Of a stretch of 64,000 bases of DNA, positions 1 through 7,925 are shown one piece after another. The notes under the pieces were generated by a model. That model was given only the letters and a program-made list of their open reading frames with translations, was not told the origin of the DNA and made no database searches. The position numbers and the translations under genes were made by a program. Each line of letters starts with the position of its first letter. The first letter of the stretch is position 1. Source of the DNA: Thermovorax subterraneus (GTDB lineage: Bacteria > Bacillota > Thermosediminibacteria > Thermosediminibacterales > Thermosediminibacteraceae); NCBI GenBank assembly GCA_021608145.1, contig JAKIHM010000004.1:62001-126000 (forward strand), written 5' to 3'.

Positions 1-639
1 GAAATGGTGTATTTACAGATGAAGGCCGTCTTCGAAGACCTGCCGCCGGATGCAGTAAAGATAGGCATGGTATCATCCGAGGCCATAATAAAAGCAATAG
101 CAAGGGGGCTCGATGAATTCAATCCGGAAAAGGTAGTGCTAGACCCGGTCATGATTTCAAAAAGCGGTCATGCGCTTTTGAAACCGGCTGCCGTTGATGC
201 CCTTAAAAAAGAGCTTATTAAAAGATGCCTTGTGGTAACCCCAAATATCCCTGAAGCACAAGCACTTAGCGGAATAACCATAAAGAACGTGGAGGACATG
301 AAGAAAGCCGCAGAAAACATAATGTCTTACGGCTGCCGGGCAGTAATCGTAAAAGGCGGCCATCTAGAGGATGACGCCGTTGACTTGTTTTTCGACGGAA
401 ATGAGTTCCGGGAATTAAGGTCAGAAAAAATCCCGACGAAAAACACCCACGGCACCGGCTGTACCTTTTCTTCGGCCATTGCGGCAAATCTTGCCCTGGG
501 ACACGACCTTTTTACGTCGTTTAAGCTGGCAAAAGAGTACATCACTTCGGCCATCAAAAACTCCGTAAACATAGGGGGGGGCGCGGGTCCCGTCCATCAC
601 TTTTTCAATCTTTACCAAAAGGCGGGGTTGAACGTTTGA
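1..639 (+). CDS. thiD: Phosphomethylpyrimidine kinase ThiD, 5' end cut off by the window
   Basis: The frame is open from base 1 and ends at 639; about 212 residues remain of a family usually near 265, so the N-terminus lies outside the window. ThiD phosphorylates hydroxymethylpyrimidine and its monophosphate to the pyrophosphate used in thiamine synthesis. The ribokinase-like ATP/anion-hole signature is seen near the C-terminus (THGTGCTFSSAIAA). LDPVMISKSGHALL and VTPNIPEAQALSG are typical ThiD segments. thiE follows after 30 bp, then a thiazole synthase, so this is the pyrimidine branch of a thiamine operon. Confidence 0.95.
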   Translation, partial: EMVYLQMKAVFEDLPPDAVKIGMVSSEAIIKAIARGLDEFNPEKVVLDPVMISKSGHALLKPAAVDALKKELIKRCLVVTPNIPEAQALSGITIKNVEDMKKAAENIMSYGCRAVIVKGGHLEDDAVDLFFDGNEFRELRSEKIPTKNTHGTGCTFSSAIAANLALGHDLFTSFKLAKEYITSAIKNSVNIGGGAGPVHHFFNLYQKAGLNV

Positions 640-669
640 AATTTTCAGCAAGTATAAGGAGATGATCGC

Positions 670-1299
670 ATGAAGATTGATTATTCGCTTTACGCCATAA
701 CCGAAAGGTCCTACCTGGGCAAAAGAAATCTTGTCGACGCCGCGGAGGAAGCTATAAGAGCAGGAATTACTGTGCTGCAGCTTAGAGAAAAGGATATTAC
801 AAGCCGGGAATTTTACCATCTCGCCCTCCAGCTTCGGGAACTCACAAAAGCCTACGGGATTCCGTTCATAATCAACGACCGGGTGGACATCGCCCTAGCC
901 GTAGATGCCGACGGCGTGCACGTGGGGCAGGAAGACCTGCCGGCAGATGTGGTGAGGAAAATCATTGGAAAAGAAAAGATCCTTGGTGTTTCGGCCAAAA
1001 CTACCGAGGAAGCTGTTAAAGCGGAAAAGGAAGGGGCTGATTATCTGGGTGTTGGCGCCATCTTTCCTTCTCCCACCAAGCCATCTTCAGAAGCCATTTG
1101 CCTGGAGGGGCTAAAAATAATCAAAAGTAAAGTAAAAATTCCCGTAGTTGCCATTGGGGGAATTACTAAAGATAACGCCGTGGAAGTCATCGAGGCGGGA
1201 GCCGACGGCATTGCGTGCATATCCTCTATATTTTCAGGAGATATAACCGAAAACGTCAGGGCATTGAAAAAAGTTGTTTATGATTTAAGAAAATGTTAA
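670..1299 (+). CDS. thiE: Thiamine-phosphate synthase ThiE
   Basis: A 209-aa TIM-barrel protein, full length for the family. ThiE joins HMP-pyrophosphate to thiazole phosphate to make thiamine monophosphate in the cytoplasm. Family motifs are LQLREKD, FIINDRVDIALAVDADGVHVGQEDLP and the phosphate-binding GVGAIFPSPTK and IPVVAIGGI segments. An AAGGAGATGAT ribosome site precedes the ATG. It sits between thiD and a Thi4-type thiazole synthase and is probably cotranscribed with both. Confidence 0.96.
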   Translation: MKIDYSLYAITERSYLGKRNLVDAAEEAIRAGITVLQLREKDITSREFYHLALQLRELTKAYGIPFIINDRVDIALAVDADGVHVGQEDLPADVVRKIIGKEKILGVSAKTTEEAVKAEKEGADYLGVGAIFPSPTKPSSEAICLEGLKIIKSKVKIPVVAIGGITKDNAVEVIEAGADGIACISSIFSGDITENVRALKKVVYDLRKC

Positions 1300-1318
1300 A
1301 AAAAGGAAGGTGGTTTTT

Positions 1319-2101
1319 ATGAAATCTTTTTCCGTTCCTGTCCCTGACACAAAGGTGAGCAGCCTCATCATGAAGCATTACTTCAAGGATCTGGAAGATG
1401 CAGTTAAATCCGATGTGATAGTAGCCGGCGCGGGGCCTTCTGGCCTTACCTGCGCCTGGACTTTGGCAGATCAGGGCTATAAGGTTACGGTCTTGGACAG
1501 GAGATTAGCGCCAGGAGGCGGGATATGGGGTGGCGCCATGAGTTTTAATAAAGTGGTGCTTCAGAAGGACGTGGAGTGGATATTAAAAGAAGCCGATGTT
1601 CCTTTTGTGGAAGACGAAGGGGCTCTGGTAGTCTCCGCGCCTCTTTTTGCCAGCAAGCTCATCGCCAAAGCTGCGGCACATCCGGGTATTAGGTTTTTCA
1701 ATATGCTTACCGTGGTGGACCTTCACTCCACGGGTGACAAAATCACCGGCGTGGTGGTAAACAACAGCGCCATAGAGATGGCAGGCCTTCATGTGGACCC
1801 CATAGTGCTCACCGCCAAGGCAGTACTAGATGCCACCGGCCATGACGCAGTGCTGGCCAACCTTTACAGCAGGAGAGCCGGCACGGGCCTTATCCGGGAA
1901 TCCTTCATGAACGCTGAAAAAGGTGAGGAGGACGTGGTGGCCAATACGCGGATGTTGGCACCGGGGCTTTTTGTGGCGGGGATGGCGGCCAACAACGTGG
2001 AGGGCGGCTGCCGCATGGGCCCGATTTTCGGTGGCATGTTGCTCTCCGGAAAGAAGGCCGCCCGCCTGATAATAAATTATTTAAGCGAAAACTCCAAATA
2101 G
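1319..2101 (+). CDS. thi4: Thi4-family sulfide-dependent thiazole synthase
   Basis: A 260-aa FAD/NAD-binding protein (GAGPSG near residue 38, GGGIWGGAMSFN after it) of the Thi4 family, which makes the thiazole phosphate moiety of thiamine from NAD, glycine and sulfur. In yeast the sulfur comes from an active-site Cys consumed in one turnover. Here the equivalent segment reads GLHVDP with His158, as in archaeal and anaerobe enzymes that use free sulfide and are catalytic; that assignment is inferred from motif alignment by eye. The ATG at 1319 is preferred over a GTG at 1310 because AAGGAAGG is correctly spaced upstream. It may replace the ThiGSH route here. Confidence 0.9.
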   Translation: MKSFSVPVPDTKVSSLIMKHYFKDLEDAVKSDVIVAGAGPSGLTCAWTLADQGYKVTVLDRRLAPGGGIWGGAMSFNKVVLQKDVEWILKEADVPFVEDEGALVVSAPLFASKLIAKAAAHPGIRFFNMLTVVDLHSTGDKITGVVVNNSAIEMAGLHVDPIVLTAKAVLDATGHDAVLANLYSRRAGTGLIRESFMNAEKGEEDVVANTRMLAPGLFVAGMAANNVEGGCRMGPIFGGMLLSGKKAARLIINYLSENSK

Positions 2102-2196
2102 GTTTCATCTCTTAAGAGCTCGAAATGCAGTCAAGCCCCCAAAATGTGGTATAATACTTATAGCCACAACTCATTTGCAAAGGGAGGCAACAAATT

Positions 2197-3084
2197 TTGG
2201 TTGAGCTTATAGACTACGTAATAAGAGCCATCGACGAGGAGGCAGGGGTGCTGGCCTTTGCAGCCCGCACCACAGAGCTGGTGGAGAGGGCAAGAAAAAT
2301 CCACGGCTGCTCCCCTACTGCGACAGCAGCCTTAGGACGGCTGCTCACGGCAGCTGCGATGATGGGATTGATGTTAAAAAGCGAAAAAGACAATATCACG
2401 CTTCGCGTGGATGGCGGAGGCCCCGCGGGCATTCTCTTTGCTTTTTCCGATTCTAATGGAAACGTAAAGGGCTACATCGCAAATCCCCTTGCTGATCTTC
2501 CCCTCAACGAAAAAGGAAAACTCGACGTGGGAGGCATCGTCGGAAGGCAGGGGACCCTTACCGTCATAAAAGACCTGGGGCTGAAAGACCCTTACGTGGG
2601 GCAGGTACCTTTAGTATCCGGCGAAATTGCCGAAGACCTCACTTACTATTTTGCTAAATCGGAGCAAATTCCATCTGCTGTAAGCCTTGGAGTCCTCGTA
2701 GATACGGATGGAAGTGTTAGGGCAGCAGGTGGTTTTATCGTCCAGCTTCTTCCTAACACTGACGAAAGCATCGCCATTTCCATAGAAGAGAACATTAAAA
2801 AAATGAAATCCGTAAGTGAGCTCATAGATGAAAAAAAATCACCTGAAGAATTGCTTGATTTAGTTCTCCCCGGTTTCAAGCTGAAGTTTCTTGCAAAAAA
2901 CGAGGTGAGCTATCGCTGTTCCTGTTCCCGCGAAAAGCTCGAGGCTGTAATCGTAAATTTGGGAAAGGAAGAAGCCGGGGATATCTTAAAAGAAAAAGGG
3001 AAAATCGAACTCGTCTGCCAGTACTGCAGGGAAAGGTACGAATTTACGGAACAAGAAGTAAAGCGAATCTTTGAAAACGCTTGA
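2197..3084 (+). CDS. hslO: Hsp33 redox-regulated chaperonin HslO
   Basis: A 295-aa cytosolic holdase chaperone activated by oxidative unfolding. The C-terminal zinc-binding redox switch is complete: C241-x-C243, then C274-x2-C277, giving the family CxC-X30-CxxC pattern. The N-terminal fold segments IRAIDEEAGVLAFAARTTELVERAR and FDGGGPAG-like VDGGGPAG are typical. The start is TTG at 2197, chosen because AGGGAGG lies 9 bases upstream and no better start exists. A TATAAT at 2150-2155 suggests its own promoter, although the -35 is poor. It ends at a strong hairpin terminator. Confidence 0.95.
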   Translation: MVELIDYVIRAIDEEAGVLAFAARTTELVERARKIHGCSPTATAALGRLLTAAAMMGLMLKSEKDNITLRVDGGGPAGILFAFSDSNGNVKGYIANPLADLPLNEKGKLDVGGIVGRQGTLTVIKDLGLKDPYVGQVPLVSGEIAEDLTYYFAKSEQIPSAVSLGVLVDTDGSVRAAGGFIVQLLPNTDESIAISIEENIKKMKSVSELIDEKKSPEELLDLVLPGFKLKFLAKNEVSYRCSCSREKLEAVIVNLGKEEAGDILKEKGKIELVCQYCRERYEFTEQEVKRIFENA

Positions 3085-3091
3085 ATTAGCC

Positions 3092-3124
3092 AAAAGAGGC
3101 TGCATGTTAAGCAGCCTCTTTTTG
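3092..3124. terminator. Bidirectional terminator between hslO and dapA
   Basis: A 12-bp perfect stem (AAAAGAGGCTGC / GCAGCCTCTTTT) with a 7-nt loop is followed by T residues on +. The A-run on the other side gives a shorter T-run on -, so it can serve both convergent genes. Confidence 0.85.
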
Positions 3125-3152
3125 TTCCTGATATTTTTTTTTTACTTACATT

Positions 3153-4028
3153 TCATAAAAGTCCAAGTTTGCTCAAAACTTTCTTTAAAATTTCTCTTGT
3201 CTTATCATCGGCACCCACAAGAGGCGGCCTAAGGCCTCCAACTTTAACCCCAACCATGTTGAGGGCTTCTTTCACAGGTATGGGATTTGTTACTACAAAC
3301 AGAGCCTTAAAAAGTTCGAAGAGTTCTAAGTGGATTTCGCGGGCTTTATCCACTTCGCCTTTCTCGAAGGCCTGTATCATTTCTTTTATTCTTTTTCCCA
3401 CAAGATGGGAGGCCACGCTTACTACTCCCTTAGCTCCAACGGCCAACATTGGCAGAGTAAGGCTGTCATCTCCGCTGTAGACCTGAAGGTTAGGGGCAAG
3501 AGCCACCGTTTTGCTCGTCTTATCCAAATTTCCTCCCGCGTCTTTTACGGCCACTATGTTTTTAACTTCTGAAAGTCTTTTCAGGGTTTCCGGTTCAATG
3601 GTGACAGCTGTACGTCCCGGTACGTCGTAGAGCATTACAGGAATGTCGACCGACTCGGCTATCATTTTAAAATGCCGGTAAAGACCTTCCTGGGTGGGTT
3701 TGTTGTAATAGGGGCTTACCAGCAGAAGGCCATCGACGCCTATTTCTTGAGCCTTAACGGAAAGTTCGATGCTGTGGCGGGTATCGTAAGAACCCGTGCC
3801 GGCTATAATTTTTGCCCTTCCCCGCGATACTTCTTTTGCAAGTTTGTACAAATTTACTTTTTCTTCATCGCTAAGAGTAGGCGACTCTCCCGTGGTCCCT
3901 GTCACTACGAGGGCATCGCTTCCATTTTCTATCAAGTAGTCCACCAGTTTTTCGAAAGCCCTATAGTCCACATTTAAGTCTTCATCAAAAGGCGTCACCA
4001 TCGCGGTAATAACGCGGCCGAAATCCAT
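3153..4028 (-). CDS. dapA: 4-hydroxy-tetrahydrodipicolinate synthase DapA
   Basis: A 291-aa TIM-barrel aldolase of normal length that condenses pyruvate with aspartate semialdehyde, the first committed step to lysine and diaminopimelate (also needed for spore dipicolinate). The Schiff-base lysine is K162 in NIVAVKDAGGN. The catalytic Tyr134 lies in VMLYDVPGRTA, and the pyruvate carboxylate loop is GTTGES (44-49). It is a stand-alone gene, convergent with hslO. An AAAGGGGGAA ribosome site precedes the ATG. Confidence 0.97.
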   Translation of the reverse strand: MDFGRVITAMVTPFDEDLNVDYRAFEKLVDYLIENGSDALVVTGTTGESPTLSDEEKVNLYKLAKEVSRGRAKIIAGTGSYDTRHSIELSVKAQEIGVDGLLLVSPYYNKPTQEGLYRHFKMIAESVDIPVMLYDVPGRTAVTIEPETLKRLSEVKNIVAVKDAGGNLDKTSKTVALAPNLQVYSGDDSLTLPMLAVGAKGVVSVASHLVGKRIKEMIQAFEKGEVDKAREIHLELFELFKALFVVTNPIPVKEALNMVGVKVGGLRPPLVGADDKTREILKKVLSKLGLL

Positions 4029-4104
4029 AAAAATTCCCCCTTTAAAAACTCCTTTAGAATTAATTATATTAATTACATGTTAAAAAAATAAGGGGGCAAA
4101 ACCC

Positions 4105-4812
4105 CTACCTATCGTCCCTGTTGTAAATTCCAAACAACGCGAGCAACCTTAAAAGCTGAAGGATAGCCATCAGGGTAGCAGCCACATAAGTGAGGGCTGC
4201 GGCGTCTAATACTCTTTTAACCGGCTCCACTTCATCGTAAGAGATAAACCCTGCGCTCTCCAACGCCGCTACCGCCCTGCTGCTAGCGTTGTATTCCACT
4301 GGCAATGTGATCAGTTGAAATAAAACAGCGGCGCTGAAAAACAGTATACCCATTGTCGCAAGGAAATCTGAGTTAAAAAGAAGTCCTATGAAAAACAGCG
4401 GAAAGGCCATCTGCGAACCAACTCCTGCCAGCGGCACTATGGTGTTCCGCAAATTGAGCGGGACATAGCCCACATTGTGCTGTATTGCATGGCCGCATTC
4501 ATGTGCCGCAACGCCAAGTGCGGCAAGGGACCTGCCGCTGTACACTTCCGGTGAAAGCCTCAACACCCTGTTTCTAGGGTCGTAGTAGTCGCTTAGCCTT
4601 CCGCGAGTCATTTCCACTGTCACGTCGTATATTCCATTTGCCCTTAATATTTCCCTCGCCGCTTCCGCTCCTGTGAGGCCTATCCTGGCCGGGACCCGGA
4701 GATATCTTTCAAATGTAGTGGATACTTTGGCTTGGGCGTAGAAGGCGAGGATAAGGGCCGGCAATACTATAATCCACGTGGGGTCGTAATAATACCATCC
4801 AAAGGGGAACAT
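4105..4812 (-). CDS. yugP: Membrane zinc metallopeptidase, YugP family
   Basis: A 235-aa integral membrane protein of the neutral zinc metallopeptidase family Zn_peptidase_2 (B. subtilis YugP). A hydrophobic N-terminal segment (about 12-28) is followed by the HECGH zinc motif (104-108) with another His at 112. Three to four further membrane segments occupy 125-235. The substrate is unknown in the family. It stands alone with 59 bp to ricT upstream and 76 bp to dapA downstream. Confidence 0.9.
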   Translation of the reverse strand: MFPFGWYYYDPTWIIVLPALILAFYAQAKVSTTFERYLRVPARIGLTGAEAAREILRANGIYDVTVEMTRGRLSDYYDPRNRVLRLSPEVYSGRSLAALGVAAHECGHAIQHNVGYVPLNLRNTIVPLAGVGSQMAFPLFFIGLLFNSDFLATMGILFFSAAVLFQLITLPVEYNASSRAVAALESAGFISYDEVEPVKRVLDAAALTYVAATLMAILQLLRLLALFGIYNRDDR

Positions 4813-4871
4813 TATTTCACCTCCTCAAAACGGCATCCTCAAAACTATAATAGCCGGAAAATTGAAACCTT

Positions 4872-5705
4872 TCAATCCCCTTTAAGCTCCACTTCTTCCA
4901 TAGAAAATTCTTTCTCTTCTTCGCTCCCTGCCAGTTTTACCGTCGCTGTTTCTTTTTCCCTATCTATAGCAACAACTGTTCCTTCTCCAAAAGGAGTTAT
5001 CACCTTTGAGTCTACCTTCAGTATTTCTTCTGCCTCCTTGCATTCATCGCAGCATTTTGTTTCTCCGCAGTAATTTTCATATTCGAACTTAAGGCAACAC
5101 ATCAGCCTTCCGCACAGCCCCGAGATTTTTCCGGGGTTCAACGAAAGGTTCTGCTGCTTTGCCATTTTTATAGACACGGGGTCGAATTCTCCTAAAAAAG
5201 TGTGGCAGCACACGATCCTGCCGCACGGACCAAGACCTCCTATCATCTTTGCCTCGTCCCTTACCCCTATCTGCCTGAGCTCAATGCGGGTGCGGAAAAT
5301 CGACGCCAAGTCCTTTACAAGTTCCCTGAAATCCACCCGGCCATCAGCCGTAAAATAAAAGATGAGCTTCGACCTGTCGAAGGTGTACTCCACATCTACC
5401 AATTTCATCTCGAGGCCATGTTCCTGGATCTTCTTTTCTGCTATTCGGGCTGCTTCTTTAGCTTTTGCCCGGTTTTCTTCCACCACATTCTCGTCTTCTT
5501 CGTTAGCTTTACGAATCACATCTTTAAGAGGTGAGATTATGTCTTCTTCCCTGACTTCTTTAGGCCCTATAACCACTTCTCCAAACTCTATACCTCTTGA
5601 TGTTTCGACGATAACCTTGTCTCCCACCGAAAGTTCTAAATCTTTTGGGTTGAAATAGTATATTTTCCCTGCCTTTTTGAATCTCACGCCTATTACCTTG
5701 ACCAT
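4872..5705 (-). CDS. ricT: PSP1-domain protein RicT (YaaT)
   Basis: A 277-aa PSP1-domain protein. In B. subtilis RicT (YaaT) forms the RicAFT complex, which carries [4Fe-4S] clusters, supports RNase Y mRNA processing and promotes sporulation and competence. The Cys-rich region is clear: CGRIVCC, CGRLMCC and CGETKCCDEC (about residues 160-225). It lies one base after holB and ends the tmk-darA-yaaR-holB-ricT run seen in Bacillus. The C-terminal 25 residues are acidic. Confidence 0.95.
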   Translation of the reverse strand: MVKVIGVRFKKAGKIYYFNPKDLELSVGDKVIVETSRGIEFGEVVIGPKEVREEDIISPLKDVIRKANEEDENVVEENRAKAKEAARIAEKKIQEHGLEMKLVDVEYTFDRSKLIFYFTADGRVDFRELVKDLASIFRTRIELRQIGVRDEAKMIGGLGPCGRIVCCHTFLGEFDPVSIKMAKQQNLSLNPGKISGLCGRLMCCLKFEYENYCGETKCCDECKEAEEILKVDSKVITPFGEGTVVAIDREKETATVKLAGSEEEKEFSMEEVELKGD

Positions 5706-5706
5706 G

Positions 5707-6507
5707 CTACATCACCTCCTGCTCCTTCAACCCCATGAGTAAATTATACCATGCAAGGGTTTCATTTCCTTTTGCCTTAACTGCTTCTATTTGTGAATAT
5801 ACGATTTCTATAGCCCTTACCAATGCCTGGGATGATAATCTTGCCTTCTCTTTTAATTCATCTAACAAATCCCAATTCTTTAAACTGGCCCTACTCTTAG
5901 TCTTAATCGCTAAAATATCTCTATACACCGAAGCTATAAATTCCATAATTTTATCGGGCTCTGCTTCAGCATCGGCTAATTTTTGAACGTATAAATTTAT
6001 TTTCGAAAAATCAAATCCTCTTATGATTACTTCAAGCACAATTTCTTTTACATCCTCAGGGATATCCTTACCTTCATCCATTCTCGAATAATCTAAAATT
6101 TGGCATCTAGAAACAACTGTGGGGAGTAGTGCCTTTAGATTCTGGGAAAGGAGCAGGAAGATTAGCGGCGTAGGGGGGTCTTCCAGAGTCTTCAAGAGGG
6201 CATTTTGAGCCTCGAGGGTCATTTTATCTGCTTCGTGAAACACGTATACTTTCCTTTTCGCCTCTACAGGCGGCTGATGTGAGCTCATTATCACATCCCT
6301 TATTTTTTCAACCTTTATGGAAGACCCATCGGGAAATACGTGAAAAAGGTCGGGATGACTTCCCGCCTCCATTCGGCGGCAGCAATCACATTCATCGCAA
6401 AAAAGAGGAGTATTACTGCAGTTAGCAGCTTTTGCAAGCTCCTTCGCTTTTTTTATCGTCTCTTTTTCGGGTCCGAGAAGAATATAAGCGTGAAAAATTT
6501 TACGCAT
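5707..6507 (-). CDS. holB: DNA polymerase III delta' subunit HolB
   Basis: A 266-aa clamp-loader subunit that helps open the sliding clamp at the replication fork. The zinc-module cysteines are present (CSNTPLFCDECDCCRRM, about 30-46). The SRC motif appears in VVSRCQILDY, and the sensor segment is EAQNALLKTLEDPP. As expected for delta', the P-loop region (LLGPEKETIKKA) is degenerate. The start at 6507 (MRKIFHAYILLG) is chosen over one 30 bases upstream because it matches the family and overlaps the yaaR stop by 8 bases (ATGCGTAA). Confidence 0.93.
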   Translation of the reverse strand: MRKIFHAYILLGPEKETIKKAKELAKAANCSNTPLFCDECDCCRRMEAGSHPDLFHVFPDGSSIKVEKIRDVIMSSHQPPVEAKRKVYVFHEADKMTLEAQNALLKTLEDPPTPLIFLLLSQNLKALLPTVVSRCQILDYSRMDEGKDIPEDVKEIVLEVIIRGFDFSKINLYVQKLADAEAEPDKIMEFIASVYRDILAIKTKSRASLKNWDLLDELKEKARLSSQALVRAIEIVYSQIEAVKAKGNETLAWYNLLMGLKEQEVM

Positions 6508-6952
6508 AAAGGTCCAGGAGCAGCCCTCGGATTTCATCTACCAAAGATAAAACTTTAAATGCATCGGCATTCTTTGAAAATAAAAGCTCAGTAAGTTCTA
6601 TGAGCTTTTCATCCATAATTTTTACAGTAGTTAGAACCTTTTGCCTCCCTTGACCGGAAAAAAGTCTTTCTTCTTTCAGCTTCAATCCCAGTCCAAGACA
6701 ATATTTGACGAAGCGTCCGACCATTTCCTTATATTTTTTTAGGTCAGCCAAACTCATAGTTTTAACGAGTCTCTTTCCCTGCTCTTCTATCAAAGAGAGC
6801 ATGGAAGAAAGCTGCTCCTTTGAATACACCTCCTGAGCACTTTTCAAAAAGTCCTTGAAGCTGCCTACCGCTGAAGGCGGCTTAGAAGGAGAAAAATTCA
6901 CCCCGGATAGATCACCTTTTGATGTTAGACCCCGGACTCTTAAGGTATTCAT
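6500..6952 (-). CDS. yaaR: YaaR family protein (DUF327)
   Basis: A 150-aa, mostly helical, Lys-rich cytosolic protein of the DUF327/YaaR family, conserved between yaaQ and holB in Firmicutes. No biochemical role is established. It has no membrane segment and no obvious catalytic motif. It overlaps darA by 4 bases and holB by 8, so translational coupling is likely. Confidence 0.88.
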   Translation of the reverse strand: MNTLRVRGLTSKGDLSGVNFSPSKPPSAVGSFKDFLKSAQEVYSKEQLSSMLSLIEEQGKRLVKTMSLADLKKYKEMVGRFVKYCLGLGLKLKEERLFSGQGRQKVLTTVKIMDEKLIELTELLFSKNADAFKVLSLVDEIRGLLLDLYA

Positions 6953-7272
6953 ATTTTCTCAAACCTTTCCACGTTCAATACAAAAACCGTAGCTCCACCT
7001 ACCGTCACCTCTATCGGGTAAGGAGCCATGGTCTCTCCGGGAGATGCGGGAAATGGCGTTATTACATGCTTTCTTGAACGACATATTTTCTCAATTATTT
7101 TCATAACTTTGTCAAGCCTTTCTTCTTCCACGCCCATGAGCAGTGTAGTATTGCCTCGCTGCAAGAATCCGCCAGTGCTCGAAAGTTTTGTGACGCCAAT
7201 ATTGTTCCGGGTCAGTTCTGCAACTAGTTTAGGTGAATCGATATCCTGTACCACAGCCATTATGAGTTTCAC
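6949..7272 (-). CDS. darA: Cyclic di-AMP receptor DarA (PstA/YaaQ)
   Basis: A 107-aa PII-like protein of the DarA/PstA family, a trimeric cytosolic receptor of cyclic di-AMP. Family segments seen are KLIMAVVQD, NNIGVTKLSSTGGFL and NTTLLMGVEEE. The start is taken as GTG at 7272, with AGGGGGTGGG upstream; an ATG at 7296, overlapping the tmk stop by 4 bases, is possible but would add an atypical 8-residue leader. The phosphodiesterase GdpP for the same nucleotide is at 39.5-41.2 kb. Confidence 0.92.
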   Translation of the reverse strand: MKLIMAVVQDIDSPKLVAELTRNNIGVTKLSSTGGFLQRGNTTLLMGVEEERLDKVMKIIEKICRSRKHVITPFPASPGETMAPYPIEVTVGGATVFVLNVERFEKI

Positions 7273-7292
7273 GGGTACCCACCCCCTTCGTT

Positions 7293-7925
7293 TCAATCGA
7301 GTATACCAGCTTTTTCTAGCTCCTCCACGATTCTTTCGAAAACTTCTTTAACCGAAAGCGATGCATCGATTACTTTTATCCTTTCAGGGAACATCTCCTT
7401 TACCTTCATATAGCCTTCCCTTACCTTCTGATGGAATTCCAAAGTCTCACTTTCGAGCCTGTCCTTTCCACCGGTTAACCGCTTTAAGGACTCAGCCGGG
7501 TCTATGTCCAGCAATATAGTCAAGTCCGGCCAATAAGTTCCAATCACCCACTTATTGAGTTGAAGTATCCGGTTGATCCCTATCCCCCTAGCATATCCTT
7601 GGTACGCCAGGCTTGAGTCCACAAATCTGTCGCAAACCACTATGAACCCTTCTTTAAGGGCCGGAATAACCATCTTCTCAAGAAGCTGAGCCCTACAAGC
7701 AGCGTATATCAAGGCTTCTGCATTGGAAACGGGACTACCCTCCGGGTCCAAAAGTATCTTCCTGAGTTGTTCCCCCAATGCGGTACCCCCGGGTTCCCTC
7801 GTCGCAATCACCCTTTTTCCCTTGCTTTTGAGGTATTCTACCAGTTTTTCGGCCTGAGTTGTCTTTCCCGCCCCATCGGGGCCTTCGATGGTTATGAATT
7901 TTCCTTTTCTTACACTCCTACCCAT
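7293..7925 (-). CDS. tmk: Thymidylate kinase Tmk
   Basis: A 210-aa P-loop kinase that phosphorylates dTMP to dTDP. The Walker A motif is GPDGAGKT (15-22). TREPGGT, the DRF motif in VVCDRFVDSSLAYQG, and the lid region TGGKDRLE are all present. It overlaps the upstream decarboxylase gene by 8 bases (ATGGGTAG) and is 20 bp from darA, so it belongs to this tight operon. Confidence 0.97.
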   Translation of the reverse strand: MGRSVRKGKFITIEGPDGAGKTTQAEKLVEYLKSKGKRVIATREPGGTALGEQLRKILLDPEGSPVSNAEALIYAACRAQLLEKMVIPALKEGFIVVCDRFVDSSLAYQGYARGIGINRILQLNKWVIGTYWPDLTILLDIDPAESLKRLTGGKDRLESETLEFHQKVREGYMKVKEMFPERIKVIDASLSVKEVFERIVEELEKAGILD

